DNA of 64,000 nt, from the NCBI GenBank assembly GCA_046290435.1, contig JBKAGO010000043.1, positions 59,679-123,678 on the forward strand, written 5' to 3'. A program made the position numbers and the translations under genes. Positions 44,166 through 54,611 of this stretch are shown here, piece by piece. Each line of letters starts with the position of its first letter. The stretch's first letter is position 1. The stretch comes from CAVQUE01 sp046290435. Its GTDB lineage: Bacteria; Actinomycetota; Acidimicrobiia; Acidimicrobiales; UBA8592. The notes under the pieces are model-generated. The model saw only the letters and a list, made by a program, of their open reading frames with translations. It searched no databases and was not told where the DNA came from.

Positions 44166-44293
44166 CACCGACTCATCGTTCGCCGGGACCGAAACCCTAC
44201 ACCGCAACCCAGAACGGGTTTCCGGCGACGCTCGCCGATGCCCGCCAACGCCCTGAACCGGTCGGCCCGAACCGGTCCGTGACGAATCGGGGG

Positions 44294-45013
44294 TTACTCG
44301 GGGAACTCGGCCAGCAGCTTCTCGTCGGCTGCGCTCAGCCCGCCACGGGCCTCGATGAGGTCGGGGCGGTGCGCCATGGTGGCCCGCAGCGCCTGGGCCC
44401 GCCGCCAGCGGGCGACCTTGCCGTGGTCGCCGGAGCGCAGCACCGCCGGCACCTCCCAGCCCCGGAACTCCTGGGGTCGGGTGTAGTGGGGGTACTCGAG
44501 CAGGCCGTCGACGAAGGACTCGTCGCCGGCGGAGTCGTCGTTGCCCATCACGCCGGGCACCAGGCGGGTGACCGCCTCGATCACCGCGACGGCAGCGACC
44601 TCGCCGCCCGACAGCACGAAATCGCCCAGCGAGATCTCCTCGTCGACCAGATGATCGCGTACTCGTTGGTCGACGCCCTCGTAGCGGCCACAGAGCATCG
44701 AGAAACCAGCACCGGCGGCGAGCTCGACGGCACGGTCCTGGTCGAAGCGGCGACCCGACGGACTCATCAACAGCAGCGGACGAGGCGGATCGGCGGCCTC
44801 GACGGTGGCGAAGATCGGCTCGGGCTTGAGGACCATGCCCGCTCCCCCGCCGAACGGGGCGTCGTCGACGGTGCGGTGCGCGTCGGTGGCCGCATCGCGG
44901 AAGTCGTGCAGGCGCAGGTCGAGCAGCCCGCTCCGCCGGGCCCGGCCGATGACGCTCTCGGCGCAGAAGTCGTCGATGAGGCCGGGGAAGATGGTGAAGA
45001 CGTCGATGCGCAT
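44294..45013 (-). CDS. trmD: tRNA (guanine-N1)-methyltransferase TrmD
   Basis: SPOUT methyltransferase that makes m1G37 next to the anticodon and prevents frameshifting. The product is 239 residues: MRIDVFTIFPGLIDDFCAES, DDAPFGGGAGMVLKPEPIF, and the knot motifs MLCGRYEGVDQRV and SLGDFVLSGGEVAA. The ATG at 45013 is the family start; an in-frame GTG at 45028 would add five residues. It follows rimM. Confidence 0.96.
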   Translation of the reverse strand: MRIDVFTIFPGLIDDFCAESVIGRARRSGLLDLRLHDFRDAATDAHRTVDDAPFGGGAGMVLKPEPIFATVEAADPPRPLLLMSPSGRRFDQDRAVELAAGAGFSMLCGRYEGVDQRVRDHLVDEEISLGDFVLSGGEVAAVAVIEAVTRLVPGVMGNDDSAGDESFVDGLLEYPHYTRPQEFRGWEVPAVLRSGDHGKVARWRRAQALRATMAHRPDLIEARGGLSAADEKLLAEFPE

Positions 45014-45031
45014 CGGGGCCTGCGCCACAAA

Positions 45032-45514
45032 TCAGTCGAACAGGCCGGCCGGCGGATCGATGACGAGGTCCTCGCCGCTGTGATCGACGAGGAACGTCAA
45101 CGGCACCAGGGCGTCGTCGTCGGTGACCAGGAGGTCGCTGGCCGGGTTCTCCTGGACCGCCACGACGATGCCGCGTTCGGTCCCGTCGGTCTCGACGAGG
45201 CGGCGGCCGATGAGCTCGTGGATCCAGAGCGCATCGGGATCCTCGAGCGGCTCGCCCATCAGCACGGTGCCGGCCAACGCCTCGGCGCCGTTGCGGTCGG
45301 CGACACCGGCGAACGAGACGATGTGGGCGCGCTGGTGAGGCCGGGAGGCCGTGATGGTGAGCCGGCGGCCGTCTGCGGTCACGAGGATCTCGCCCGGGGC
45401 GAGGCGCTCGTCACGGTCGCTGAGCAGCCGCACGATGACGTCGCCGCGAATGCCATGGGGACGGCCGATGGTGCCCACTTCGAGCAGCACAGCGTCGTCT
45501 CCGGGCATGGTCAT
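45032..45514 (-). CDS. rimM: Ribosome maturation factor RimM
   Basis: Binds S19 and helps mature the 30S head. The product is 160 residues: LLEVGTIGRPHGIRGDVIVR, ITASRPHQRAHIVSFAGVAD in the N-terminal barrel, and the PRC-barrel part with ALWIHELIGRRLVE and ALVPLTFLVDHS. ATG 45514 or 45508 (MPGDD) are both possible. It lies between the KH protein and trmD as usual. Confidence 0.95.
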   Translation of the reverse strand: MTMPGDDAVLLEVGTIGRPHGIRGDVIVRLLSDRDERLAPGEILVTADGRRLTITASRPHQRAHIVSFAGVADRNGAEALAGTVLMGEPLEDPDALWIHELIGRRLVETDGTERGIVVAVQENPASDLLVTDDDALVPLTFLVDHSGEDLVIDPPAGLFD

Positions 45515-45551
45515 GACCGGTGCCGGAGGTGGTGACCCCCGACGGTGGCGA

Positions 45552-45818
45552 TCAGTCGGCGAACTCGACGTCGACGGTCATGTCGTCGGCGGTGCCGGCG
45601 GCCTTGACCAGCGTGCGGATCGCGTTGGCGATGCGGCCACGGCGTCCGATGACACGCCCCATGTCGCCTTCGCCGACCGACACCACGAGTTCGATGTGGT
45701 TGTCGCCCTTGTGCTCGGTGGCGATGGAAACGGCGTCGGGATCGCCGACGACGCTCTTGACGATGTGTTCGAGCACGGCGGCGGCCCGCGGTGCCACGGT
45801 GGTGGCGTCGTCGCTCAT
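45552..45818 (-). CDS. khpA: KH domain RNA-binding protein (KhpA-like)
   Basis: An 88-residue protein consisting of one KH domain, AAAVLEHIVKSVVGDPDAVS, then GRVIGRRGRIANAIRTLVKA with the RNA-contacting GRRG loop. KhpA proteins pair with KhpB/EloR and affect cell division and RNA stability. The ATG at 45818 overlaps the rpsP TGA (ATGA). The rpsP-khpA-rimM-trmD order is standard for Gram-positive bacteria. Confidence 0.95.
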   Translation of the reverse strand: MSDDATTVAPRAAAVLEHIVKSVVGDPDAVSIATEHKGDNHIELVVSVGEGDMGRVIGRRGRIANAIRTLVKAAGTADDMTVDVEFAD

Positions 45819-46468
45819 GCCTGGGTCTCCTCGGCGGCTTCGGCACCGGCATCGGCTTCGTCGGCTGCCTCTACCTCGTCGGCGACCGCTGCTGCGAAGC
45901 CGGCGGCCTCGGCGGCCTCGGCCGACGCGAACCAGACCTCGGCGACGGTGCGGTCGTACCAGGGGCTCTCGGGCGTGTGGTACTTCATCGAGTCTTCGTT
46001 GCCCTTGATGGGGAAGCCCTCGGGGGCCTGCGACGCATCCTCGAGCGGGGCGTGGCTGCCGGCACCGTGGGGACCCTCGGCCTGCGCCTCGTCGGCGGTC
46101 TCTTCGCCGGCCTCGGCAGCCGGGGCTGCCTCTTCGACCGGGGCGGCCTCTTCGGCAGCGGGAGCAGCTTCTTCGGCCGATGCAGCGCGGGTGACCATGG
46201 CGGGCGCAGCCTCGCCGGTGAAGTCTTCCCAGGCGCCGCTGATCTTCAGCAGCTTCTCGACACGCTCGGTGGGCTGGGCGCCATGACGCAGCCAGTGCAC
46301 CGCACGCTCGTTGTCGATCTTGATGTGCGACGGGTCCCGACGGGGCTCGTAGATGCCCACGATCTCGATGAACCGGCCGTCACGCGGCGAACGCGCATCG
46401 GCAGCGACCACGCGATAGGTCGGCTGCTTCTTCTTACCCATCCGCATGAGGCGGAGCTTGACTGCCAC
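45815..46468 (-). CDS. rpsP: 30S ribosomal protein S16 with a C-terminal extra module
   Basis: The first 80 or so residues are normal S16 (VKLRLMRMGKKKQPTYRVVA, SPRDGRFIEIVGIYEPRRDP). The protein then runs on to 217 residues: an Ala/Glu linker, then PIKGNEDSMKYHTPESPWYD, RTVAEVWFASAEAAEAAGF and an acidic tail. The KGN...YH...SPWY..T.AEVWF pattern resembles a small module (called the sunset domain in some annotations) found at the ends of other actinobacterial and nuclease-type proteins; that is from memory. It begins at GTG 46468. Confidence 0.95.
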   Translation of the reverse strand: MAVKLRLMRMGKKKQPTYRVVAADARSPRDGRFIEIVGIYEPRRDPSHIKIDNERAVHWLRHGAQPTERVEKLLKISGAWEDFTGEAAPAMVTRAASAEEAAPAAEEAAPVEEAAPAAEAGEETADEAQAEGPHGAGSHAPLEDASQAPEGFPIKGNEDSMKYHTPESPWYDRTVAEVWFASAEAAEAAGFAAAVADEVEAADEADAGAEAAEETQA

Positions 46469-46551
46469 GATTGCTTCCTGTCTTTTCTGGGTTGAGCGGT
46501 GCTCGCCGGTGACACCCGCGGTGCGCGAGCCGCCCGCAAAGAGAACGGCCC

Positions 46552-46581
46552 ATAGTGTGCCGGGAAAACCGGCCCGTGCAA
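46552..46581 (-). promoter_or_regulatory. Possible promoter for the rpsP operon
   Basis: On the minus strand TTGCAC (46576-46581) and CACTAT (46552-46557) are 18 bases apart; a short ccgg...ccgg symmetry lies in the spacer. Transcription would begin near 46545, about 77 bases before the rpsP GTG. The match is moderate. It would allow rpsP-khpA-rimM-trmD to be expressed apart from ffh. Confidence 0.35.
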
Positions 46582-46622
46582 TCCGGGAGCAGGCGATTTG
46601 TTGATCGGACCTCTCGGAGACC

Positions 46623-48086
<1,464 letters not shown>

Positions 48087-48184
48087 CGTCTGTGGTGCCT
48101 CAGTGCGTGATCAGTGGCGAACGGTCACCCAGCGTATCGGCGCACCGGTCACCCGGCGGGCCGAGCGCCCGGTGACGGTCGAGT

Positions 48185-48991
48185 TCAACAGACCAACCTG
48201 ATGCCGACGCCGACAATGCTGTCCTCGCCTCCATCAGCGCGTTCCCCCGGGGGAACGACGAAACGGAACGACACCGTGCTGCCCACAGGCACACGCTCAC
48301 CGTCCTCGAGCGGCCTTCCTTCGCAATCGAGGGGAGCGATAGTGCCCTCCCAATCGGTGACGAGGAGCTGCATCGGGCTGCGACGCTCCAGGAACTCCAC
48401 CGTCGCGCCGTCCGGCAACTCAACCCGGATCGCCGTGAAGGACGGCTCCACGGGCGACGACATGACGAAGTCCTCAACGACTGTTGCCTCGATCACGTCG
48501 CCGTGCAGGAGGTCGCTCGCCTCACCCACTTCCATACTGATCTCGTCGCCCGCCTCGACGGGAGCGCCCTCAGGAGGATCGACCACATAAACACGGGGCT
48601 GAGCCAATCCAGGATTCGACATGCGAACGACGGCAACGAGACCAGAATCCTCGAGCCTGGCAGCCGCACGCTCGAGATCGAGACCAATCACCGGCGGAAC
48701 GACCAGCACGTCAAGATCCATAGTCGGCGTTGGGGTGGGCGCACGACTCGCGGTGGGCGCATCGCTGTCGATCGCCACCGTCGTCTCGCCGGTGTCATCG
48801 GAGCCTGTTGGCTCAACCGACGGTGTCGCCGACCTTTCGTCATCTCCCTGCGCCGTCGCTGGCGAAGCACCGTTCTGCTGTGCTGGAGGGTCGCTCCCGC
48901 ACGCCGCGCCCAGGCCAGCCACGACACCTGCCGCTAGTAGCACTGTGAGAAGACGGCGACGAAGCCCCCGACGGACGCTCGCAAGCGGCAC
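48185..48991 (-). CDS. PASTA-domain lipoprotein
   Basis: A 268-residue exported protein beginning at GTG 48991: basic head, hydrophobic helix and lipobox GAAC, then a Thr/Pro/Asp-rich linker. One PASTA-like unit follows (PPVIGLDLERAAARLEDSGL, then VVDPPEGAPVEAGDEISMEV), which in other proteins binds peptidoglycan or beta-lactams. The last 110 residues, ending VGIRLVC, are not recognised. It lies in the ffh-ftsY gap beside a secreted protease, and its codon use is less GC-biased than ffh. Confidence 0.8.
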   Translation of the reverse strand: MPLASVRRGLRRRLLTVLLAAGVVAGLGAACGSDPPAQQNGASPATAQGDDERSATPSVEPTGSDDTGETTVAIDSDAPTASRAPTPTPTMDLDVLVVPPVIGLDLERAAARLEDSGLVAVVRMSNPGLAQPRVYVVDPPEGAPVEAGDEISMEVGEASDLLHGDVIEATVVEDFVMSSPVEPSFTAIRVELPDGATVEFLERRSPMQLLVTDWEGTIAPLDCEGRPLEDGERVPVGSTVSFRFVVPPGERADGGEDSIVGVGIRLVC

Positions 48992-49002
48992 GATGCACCC
49001 AC

Positions 49003-50448
49003 CTACTGATTGGTCAGCGCGATGTGGGCATTCAACACCACCAGTGCGTCATGAATTCGAGTCATCCCACCGAGGCTCGTGACGTGGAGCCCAACAGGTC
49101 GTGCCTGTGCCGGGCCCTCGAGATTCAGCACCGGGTACCACACAGGTGCACCGCTGTCGCCACTCGTTGTCGTGCCGACGTCGTGGCGAGCGCCGCGAAC
49201 ACGACAGTTGCCGCAGTTGTTGTTCTGAGACGAAATGGTCCAGTAGGTGTCCTCGACGGTGATACGACCGCACGAGAGCGTTGCCGACTCGGGGGCTGCG
49301 ACGTTGCGGCTCACGGATGGGCTGAAGCAGATGTAGTCGTTCTCTCGTGGGTACCGCAGATTCGTCACGATCTTCATCGTCGACGGAGAAATCCGATAGA
49401 TCCGGTCGGTCGCCCGCTTGTCCGGCATCTGGAAGCGTGCCACGTCGAAGCCGTAGTTGGGGGCAGAGGCCGTCACGAACGCTGTGGCAACTTGCGTACC
49501 GATCCGCCCTTGATCCCCCGCAACACCCGGCAACGACCAGTGGTAGGCCCTTCGAAAAGATGTGACGCTGGCTGAAGTGGCACGAGCACAGTGGCCTGCG
49601 GTGAGGAACTGCTCGTCGTTCGTCCCGTCGACACGCACGTGGAAGCCCATGGTGCAGCGGCGGCCCACGTCGAAGACCCGAGACCCCATGGTCAGCCGGA
49701 CACCGGGACGAAGCTTCGGCGCCCAGCAGTCCTGCCGGTTGTTGCAGGCCTGCGCATCGGGCGCCGGAGCTGCGGTCACCGTGACCGGCACGTCGACAGC
49801 CTCTTCGATGTCGAGGCGCACCTCTGCACGATCGACGACGGACTGATGGATCTCGACCGTCACGCGGTTCGCCGATGTGTCGATACCGACCGAATGCACC
49901 TCCTCTGGCGCAGCTGCCCACGCATCGTCCATCACCTTCTGGAGCTCTTGCCAAGAGTGCTCGACCACGATCGCTGCGATCGGGTGGTCGAGTCCGAGCG
50001 CTTCCCCGCGCTTGCGCACCTCGGCCGCGAGCGCATCGGTGGTCACGTACACATCGAGGCCACCGTCACGGCCGAGCCGGAACGCCGCGCCGGCGTATTC
50101 CGGATGTTCCTGCACCCACTGCAACAGCGGTTCGACGTCGATCCCGAACTGTTGTCGGGCCGCCACAACAGCGAACTCGTCCTCCGACAGCGGCATGCCG
50201 AACACGGCCATCGCCTGCTCGGCATCGGCAGTATCCAACCGGTCGGCGATCGTGTCGACGTCGGCTGGTAGACCAAAGTGGTCGCGATTGCGTTGCACCT
50301 GGGCCAACTCCTGGGGCGACAGGTCCTCCAGCGCAAGGGCCTCCGTCACCTCAGAGCCGACGGTGGCACCCCCCCCTTCAGGTTGCGCCATCGCAGCTGG
50401 AACACTGCTCGCATTGATCGCAGCTACGGCCAACATCCACTTCGTCAT
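49003..50448 (-). CDS. Secreted trypsin-like serine protease (streptogrisin/alpha-lytic type)
   Basis: A 481-residue exported protease. ATG 50448 with GGAGGGGG gives a signal peptide (MTKWMLAVAAINASSVPAAM). A pro-region of about 200 residues follows (helical, with KVMDDAWAAAPEEVHSVGID), as in alpha-lytic protease zymogens. The mature domain has the triad: His in LTAGHC, Asp in NYGFDVARF, Ser in TTSGDSGAPVW, and several cysteine pairs. It is 11 bases from the PASTA lipoprotein gene. Codon use has weaker GC bias than flanking core genes, suggesting transfer. Confidence 0.87.
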   Translation of the reverse strand: MTKWMLAVAAINASSVPAAMAQPEGGGATVGSEVTEALALEDLSPQELAQVQRNRDHFGLPADVDTIADRLDTADAEQAMAVFGMPLSEDEFAVVAARQQFGIDVEPLLQWVQEHPEYAGAAFRLGRDGGLDVYVTTDALAAEVRKRGEALGLDHPIAAIVVEHSWQELQKVMDDAWAAAPEEVHSVGIDTSANRVTVEIHQSVVDRAEVRLDIEEAVDVPVTVTAAPAPDAQACNNRQDCWAPKLRPGVRLTMGSRVFDVGRRCTMGFHVRVDGTNDEQFLTAGHCARATSASVTSFRRAYHWSLPGVAGDQGRIGTQVATAFVTASAPNYGFDVARFQMPDKRATDRIYRISPSTMKIVTNLRYPRENDYICFSPSVSRNVAAPESATLSCGRITVEDTYWTISSQNNNCGNCRVRGARHDVGTTTSGDSGAPVWYPVLNLEGPAQARPVGLHVTSLGGMTRIHDALVVLNAHIALTNQ

Positions 50449-50663
50449 GGATCCCCCTCCGGATTCCCCCGCCGTCGGTGCCTGGCGATCAGCATCGTGC
50501 AGGTTCCGAAGTCTGTCAACGATTGCTCTGCGACCGAGAACGAGCTTGGCCCGGAGCGACGGTGGGTCATCAGGTGGATCTGCCCCGGCCACGATCGCAC
50601 TGACCACCTCAGCGAGCGGTCCTAGAGTCTCAGGTTGGGATCAGACGGTTGGCGTGTCGCAGG

Positions 50664-50897
50664 TCAGGCACTGTCATCGGCCTTGTCGCTGTTGTTGGAT
50701 CTGAAGAGGCGGAACGGGAACGCCAGGATCCGGCCGACGATCTTGAATGGCAGGGCGATGAGCGTGAACGGGAGCTTCAGCAGCCGAACCAGGGCGCTGG
50801 GTTGCTTCGGTGGCGGGGGCGGCATGAGCGACCCGAACCCGGTCAGTGCATCGGGTGGCGGCTCGTACGTGAGTCCCGGGCCCTTTTTCTCTGGCAT
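50664..50897 (-). CDS. Small hypothetical protein (77 aa)
   Basis: Not recognised. The product has a Pro-rich N-terminal half (GSLMPPPPPKQPS) and a hydrophobic/basic C-terminal helix (LVRLLKLPFTLIALPFKIVG, RILAFPFRLFR), consistent with a membrane-surface or amphipathic anchor. The ATG at 50897 has a very good ribosome site (GAGGAGG, 5 bases), which supports that it is real. It sits 46 bases after ftsY, on the same strand. The 215-base gap on its other side (50449-50663) shows no gene. Confidence 0.65.
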   Translation of the reverse strand: MPEKKGPGLTYEPPPDALTGFGSLMPPPPPKQPSALVRLLKLPFTLIALPFKIVGRILAFPFRLFRSNNSDKADDSA

Positions 50898-50942
50898 CGT
50901 TGCCTCCTCAGTACGCGGTCGTCGGTGGAGTCATGGTGCGCC

Positions 50943-52112
50943 TCATGCCGCGAACAACGCCTCGACGAACTCGTCGGCGTCGAACTCGATGAGGTCGTGC
51001 ACGCCCTCGCCGAGCCCGACCAGCTTGACGGGAATGCCGAGCTCGGACCAGATGGCCAGCACGATGCCGCCACGGGCCGACCCGTCGAGCTTCGTGAGCA
51101 CCACGCCGGTGACCTCGACCGCCTCGGTGAACTGCTTGGCCTGCACCAGGCCGTTCTGACCCGTGGTGGCGTCGATCACCAACAACACCTCGGTGACTGT
51201 GCCCGCGCCCTTCTCGGCGACGCGGCGCACCTTGGAGAGCTCTTCCATCAGATTGGTCTTGGTGTGGAGCCGCCCGGCGGTGTCGGCGAGCACCAGGTCG
51301 GCGCTCTTGGCAGCGGCGTGTTCGATGCCGTCGAAGATGACCGAGCTCGGGTCGGCCCCCTCGGAGGACCGGACGATCTCGGCATCGGCGCGCTCGGCCC
51401 ACATCTCGAGCTGTTCGGCAGCGGCGGCGCGGAACGTGTCGCCCGCGGCGAGCACGACCGTGCGGCCGGCGTCGACCTCGCGTCGGGCCAGCTTGCCGAT
51501 GGTGGTGGTCTTGCCGACGCCGTTGACGCCCACGAACAGCCACACCGACGGGGAGGCGCCGGTGGCCAACGACAGATCGTGGCCCGACAGGCGCTGCTTC
51601 AGCTTCGCCTTGAGGCGGTCGACCACCACGGCGGCGTCGGTGATGTTCTCGGCCTTGGCCTCGGCGCGGAGCTCGTCGAGGACCTCGGTGGTGGTCATGA
51701 CGCCGACGTCGGCGCGGATGAGGAGCTCTTCGAGCTCGTCCCAGGTCTCGGCGTCGACGCCGCGCGACAGGATGGACCCGAAGTAACCCGACAGGGCGTT
51801 GCGGGCCTTGGCGAGGCGCTCGCGGAACGTAGCCGGCGGGGCGACGACCTCGGGCTCGACGAGGTCGGCGGGGACCTCTTCGACCAGGTCCGGCGGGACG
51901 ACGACGTCGGTGTCGGCGACATCGGGGGGTTCGATCGTGCCGGTGGCCGTGGCCGTGTCCGCCTCGCCGGCGGGTGTCTCGGTCCCGGGGCGCTGCACGG
52001 TGGGCCGTGGCGGGGCCTCCATGGTGGCGCGACCACCACGGTGTGAGAAGGCGATGAAGCCCCCGACACCCAGGACGAGGACCAACACGATGATGAGGAT
52101 GACGATCTCCAT
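50943..52112 (-). CDS. ftsY: Signal recognition particle receptor FtsY
   Basis: Membrane-associated SRP receptor GTPase. The product is 389 residues: an N-terminal membrane helix (VILIIVLVLVLGVGGFIAFS), an acidic Pro/Glu/Val linker of about 65 residues, an NG domain with LFVGVNGVGKTTTIGKLA, LAAGDTFRAAAAEQLE, DTAGRLHTKTNLMEEL and LTKLDGSARGGI. The membrane helix at the very start is usual in high-GC Gram-positives. In actinobacteria it lies between smc and ffh; here both gaps hold extra genes. Confidence 0.97.
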   Translation of the reverse strand: MEIVILIIVLVLVLGVGGFIAFSHRGGRATMEAPPRPTVQRPGTETPAGEADTATATGTIEPPDVADTDVVVPPDLVEEVPADLVEPEVVAPPATFRERLAKARNALSGYFGSILSRGVDAETWDELEELLIRADVGVMTTTEVLDELRAEAKAENITDAAVVVDRLKAKLKQRLSGHDLSLATGASPSVWLFVGVNGVGKTTTIGKLARREVDAGRTVVLAAGDTFRAAAAEQLEMWAERADAEIVRSSEGADPSSVIFDGIEHAAAKSADLVLADTAGRLHTKTNLMEELSKVRRVAEKGAGTVTEVLLVIDATTGQNGLVQAKQFTEAVEVTGVVLTKLDGSARGGIVLAIWSELGIPVKLVGLGEGVHDLIEFDADEFVEALFAA

Positions 52113-52230
52113 GGACCGTCAAGCCTACGGGCTGGTTCCGACAGACCGCAGGAGCGCACGGACCAGGAGACGTGCCCCGATGCCCTCCCCCTCTGGTTCG
52201 CTTCGCTCGCCGGCCGCTCGGGCCCGGGTC

Positions 52231-52770
52231 TCAGCCTGCCAACAGCTCGATGGTGGCGGCGCAGAGCCCGTCGAGCTGATCGGCGCAGCGGTTGAACGCT
52301 CGCCGGCCCCGGCCGTAGGGATCGTCGACCTCGTCGGCGGGATTGCCCCGCAGCATCGTCGACGGATCACGCATCGCTGCGATCGCGGCCAACCAGTCGC
52401 CGAGGGCGGCGTCGCCCACGGGGCCGACCGACGATCCCAGGCGCACCAGTTCGGGCAGGGTGAAGGTGTGACCGAGCGCCGTGGTGGCCTCGGCGACGAT
52501 CTCGATGACATGCGCCCGTTCCATCGCCACCACCAGGTCGGCGGAACCCGCGTCGACGGGCCGAAACTGACGGGCCCGGTGCTCGCCGATGTCGATGCCA
52601 CGGGCCGCCATGACGCGCTTGGCCTGCGGGTCGGCGGGGCCGGTCACCGCGTGCATCCCGACCGACGCCACCTGCACGTCCAGGCCGGCGGCCGCGGCGT
52701 TGGTGCGCAGCAGGGCCTCGGCCATCGGCGAGCGACAGATGTTGCCGGTGCACACCACCAGGATGCGCAA
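52231..52770 (-). CDS. Low-molecular-weight protein tyrosine phosphatase
   Basis: A 179-residue phosphatase of the arsenate-reductase-like fold. The P-loop is at the N-terminus, VVCTGNICRSPMAEALLR (nucleophile Cys7, Arg13), and the general acid is in EVDDPYGRG. Substrates in bacteria include tyrosine kinases of polysaccharide export; none are near. The start is a TTG (52770). It is 113 bases after htrA. Confidence 0.93.
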   Translation of the reverse strand: MRILVVCTGNICRSPMAEALLRTNAAAAGLDVQVASVGMHAVTGPADPQAKRVMAARGIDIGEHRARQFRPVDAGSADLVVAMERAHVIEIVAEATTALGHTFTLPELVRLGSSVGPVGDAALGDWLAAIAAMRDPSTMLRGNPADEVDDPYGRGRRAFNRCADQLDGLCAATIELLAG

Positions 52771-52883
52771 CGGACGATCCGGCGACCACGGCGATGCCGT
52801 GAGGGGTCGACGGTGTGCTCATGGCCTACGACGATACGCAGGCCGCACCCGAGCCGGTCAGATCACCGGCGGGGCGAGGGCGC

Positions 52884-54473
52884 TCACCCCGAGCCGAGCG
52901 CTCCCAGGGTGACGACCAGGTCGATCTCGGCGCCATCGCGCTCGACGGTGACGGTGATCTCCTCGCCCGGTGCGGTCAGGCGGACCTTGGCAGCCAGTTC
53001 GGAACGGCCGAGGACCGGGTCGCCGTCGAGGGCGACGACGAGGTCGCCCTGTTCCAACCCGCCGGCATCGGCGGGGCTCGCCGGGTTGATGTCGGTGACG
53101 AGCGCACCCGGACGCCCCGTGGTCGGGTCCGCGATGTTGACGCCGAGAAACCCGCTCTCGAGCGAGCCACCCGAGGTGATCCGCTCGGCCAGCAACAACA
53201 CGGTGTCGCTGGGGATGGCGAACCCGACGCCGAGGTTGCCCTCGACGGTGCCGTCGGTGCGGATGGCGGTGTTCATCCCGACGATACGGCCCTGCAGGTC
53301 GGCGAGGGCACCACCGGAGTTGCCCGGGTTGATCGGGGCGTCGGTCTGGAGCATCTCCACGATGGTCGGGGTTCCGTCGGCGACGTTGACGTTCTCGACC
53401 ACCTGGCTGACCGAGCTGATGACGCCGGCGGTGACGCTCTGGTCGAGCCCGAACGGGCTGCCGATGGCGACGGCGCCCTGTCCGAGTCGCACCGAGTCAG
53501 ACGGGGCGAACACGGCCGGGGTGAGCTCGATGTCGGGGTCGTCGATGCGCACGACCGCCACGTCGACGGCTGGGGCGCTGCCCACGACCGTGCCCGACAC
53601 CCGCGTGCCGTCGGCGAGGCGCACGTTGACGGTGCGGGCGCCGTTGACGACGTGTGCGTTGGTGACGATGAGCCCGTCGGCGTCATAGACGATGCCCGAG
53701 CCCAATCCGGTCTGGGTGTCGATGCGCACGACGGAGGGAGCGACCGCTGCGGCGACGGCGGACACGGGCTCGACCTCGCCGTCGGCGATGGCGTCCTCGT
53801 CGACGACCGGCGGCGGCATCTCGACCTCGGCGCCCTCGTCGGCGTCGTCTTCGTTTGCGGCGACGTTGGTGTCGACGGCCGGCGAATCGGCCGTGGTGTC
53901 GGCGGTGTCGTCACCATCGAGCGCGAAGCCGATGCCCACACCGGCCGCCAACAGGGCCAGGACGCCCACGACGGCCGCAACCAGGCGGCCGCGGCCACGG
54001 GCAGGCCGGGGGTCGGCGTTGCGCGTGAAGCCCGACGCCGGGGGCGTGGGCGGCGCCGGCGGCGGGCCCAGCGGACGGGACGACCCGGCCGCCGCAAGCG
54101 GCGCCAGCGGCGGTGCAGGCGGACGATCGAAGTGGGGTCCGGGGGCCGAAGGAGGTGTCCATGCCCCTGATGGGGCCGGCGGCGGCGTGACGGGCGGAGA
54201 GGGCGGCGAAGGTGACGAAGGCGGCGACGCCATGGGGATGGGCGCGGTCACCGGGAACTCCCACGACGGCCGGGAGGTCTCTCCGCCTTCGTTGATGCGC
54301 ACCACGGGCGCCGGGGGTACACGAGGGATCGGGGGCGCAGGCGGGGATGGCGGCACAGCGGCGGGGCCCGCTCCGGTCGCCTCGCTCGCGTCGAGAGGTG
54401 CGGGACGATCGGCAGGGGGCTCCGTGGGTCGGCGGTGGGGTTCGTTCGGTGGCATGTGTGGCCAGTCGCTCAC
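52884..54473 (-). CDS. HtrA/DegP-like membrane serine protease with PDZ domain
   Basis: Surface quality-control protease resembling mycobacterial PepD. The product is 529 residues from GTG 54473 (AGGAG upstream). A cytoplasmic Pro-rich head of about 160 residues leads to one membrane helix (LVAAVVGVLALLAAGVGIGF), then a protease domain with the triad His (VTNAHVV), Asp (VDVAVVRI) and Ser (PINPGNSGGAL), and a PDZ domain (FLGVNIADPTTGRPGALVTD). It lies directly after a two-component system, which probably controls it. Confidence 0.95.
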   Translation of the reverse strand: MSDWPHMPPNEPHRRPTEPPADRPAPLDASEATGAGPAAVPPSPPAPPIPRVPPAPVVRINEGGETSRPSWEFPVTAPIPMASPPSSPSPPSPPVTPPPAPSGAWTPPSAPGPHFDRPPAPPLAPLAAAGSSRPLGPPPAPPTPPASGFTRNADPRPARGRGRLVAAVVGVLALLAAGVGIGFALDGDDTADTTADSPAVDTNVAANEDDADEGAEVEMPPPVVDEDAIADGEVEPVSAVAAAVAPSVVRIDTQTGLGSGIVYDADGLIVTNAHVVNGARTVNVRLADGTRVSGTVVGSAPAVDVAVVRIDDPDIELTPAVFAPSDSVRLGQGAVAIGSPFGLDQSVTAGVISSVSQVVENVNVADGTPTIVEMLQTDAPINPGNSGGALADLQGRIVGMNTAIRTDGTVEGNLGVGFAIPSDTVLLLAERITSGGSLESGFLGVNIADPTTGRPGALVTDINPASPADAGGLEQGDLVVALDGDPVLGRSELAAKVRLTAPGEEITVTVERDGAEIDLVVTLGALGSG

Positions 54474-54611
54474 GGGTCTACTCCTGTTGGTCCCTACGAA
54501 CGTAGGTCGACCGCTCGAAAACGAAGGTAAGGGCTGAGAGATTCCCGGACGGGCATCTGGCGAACCGCCCGATCTCGCCGGCGCAGCCGTTCGGGCCCTC
54601 GTGCCCCACGG

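Noticed and set aside
50449..50607. 53-residue N-terminal extension of the serine protease
   Set aside because: The frame is open upstream, but the ATG at 50448 has GGAGGGGG and begins a signal peptide, which an extension would hide.
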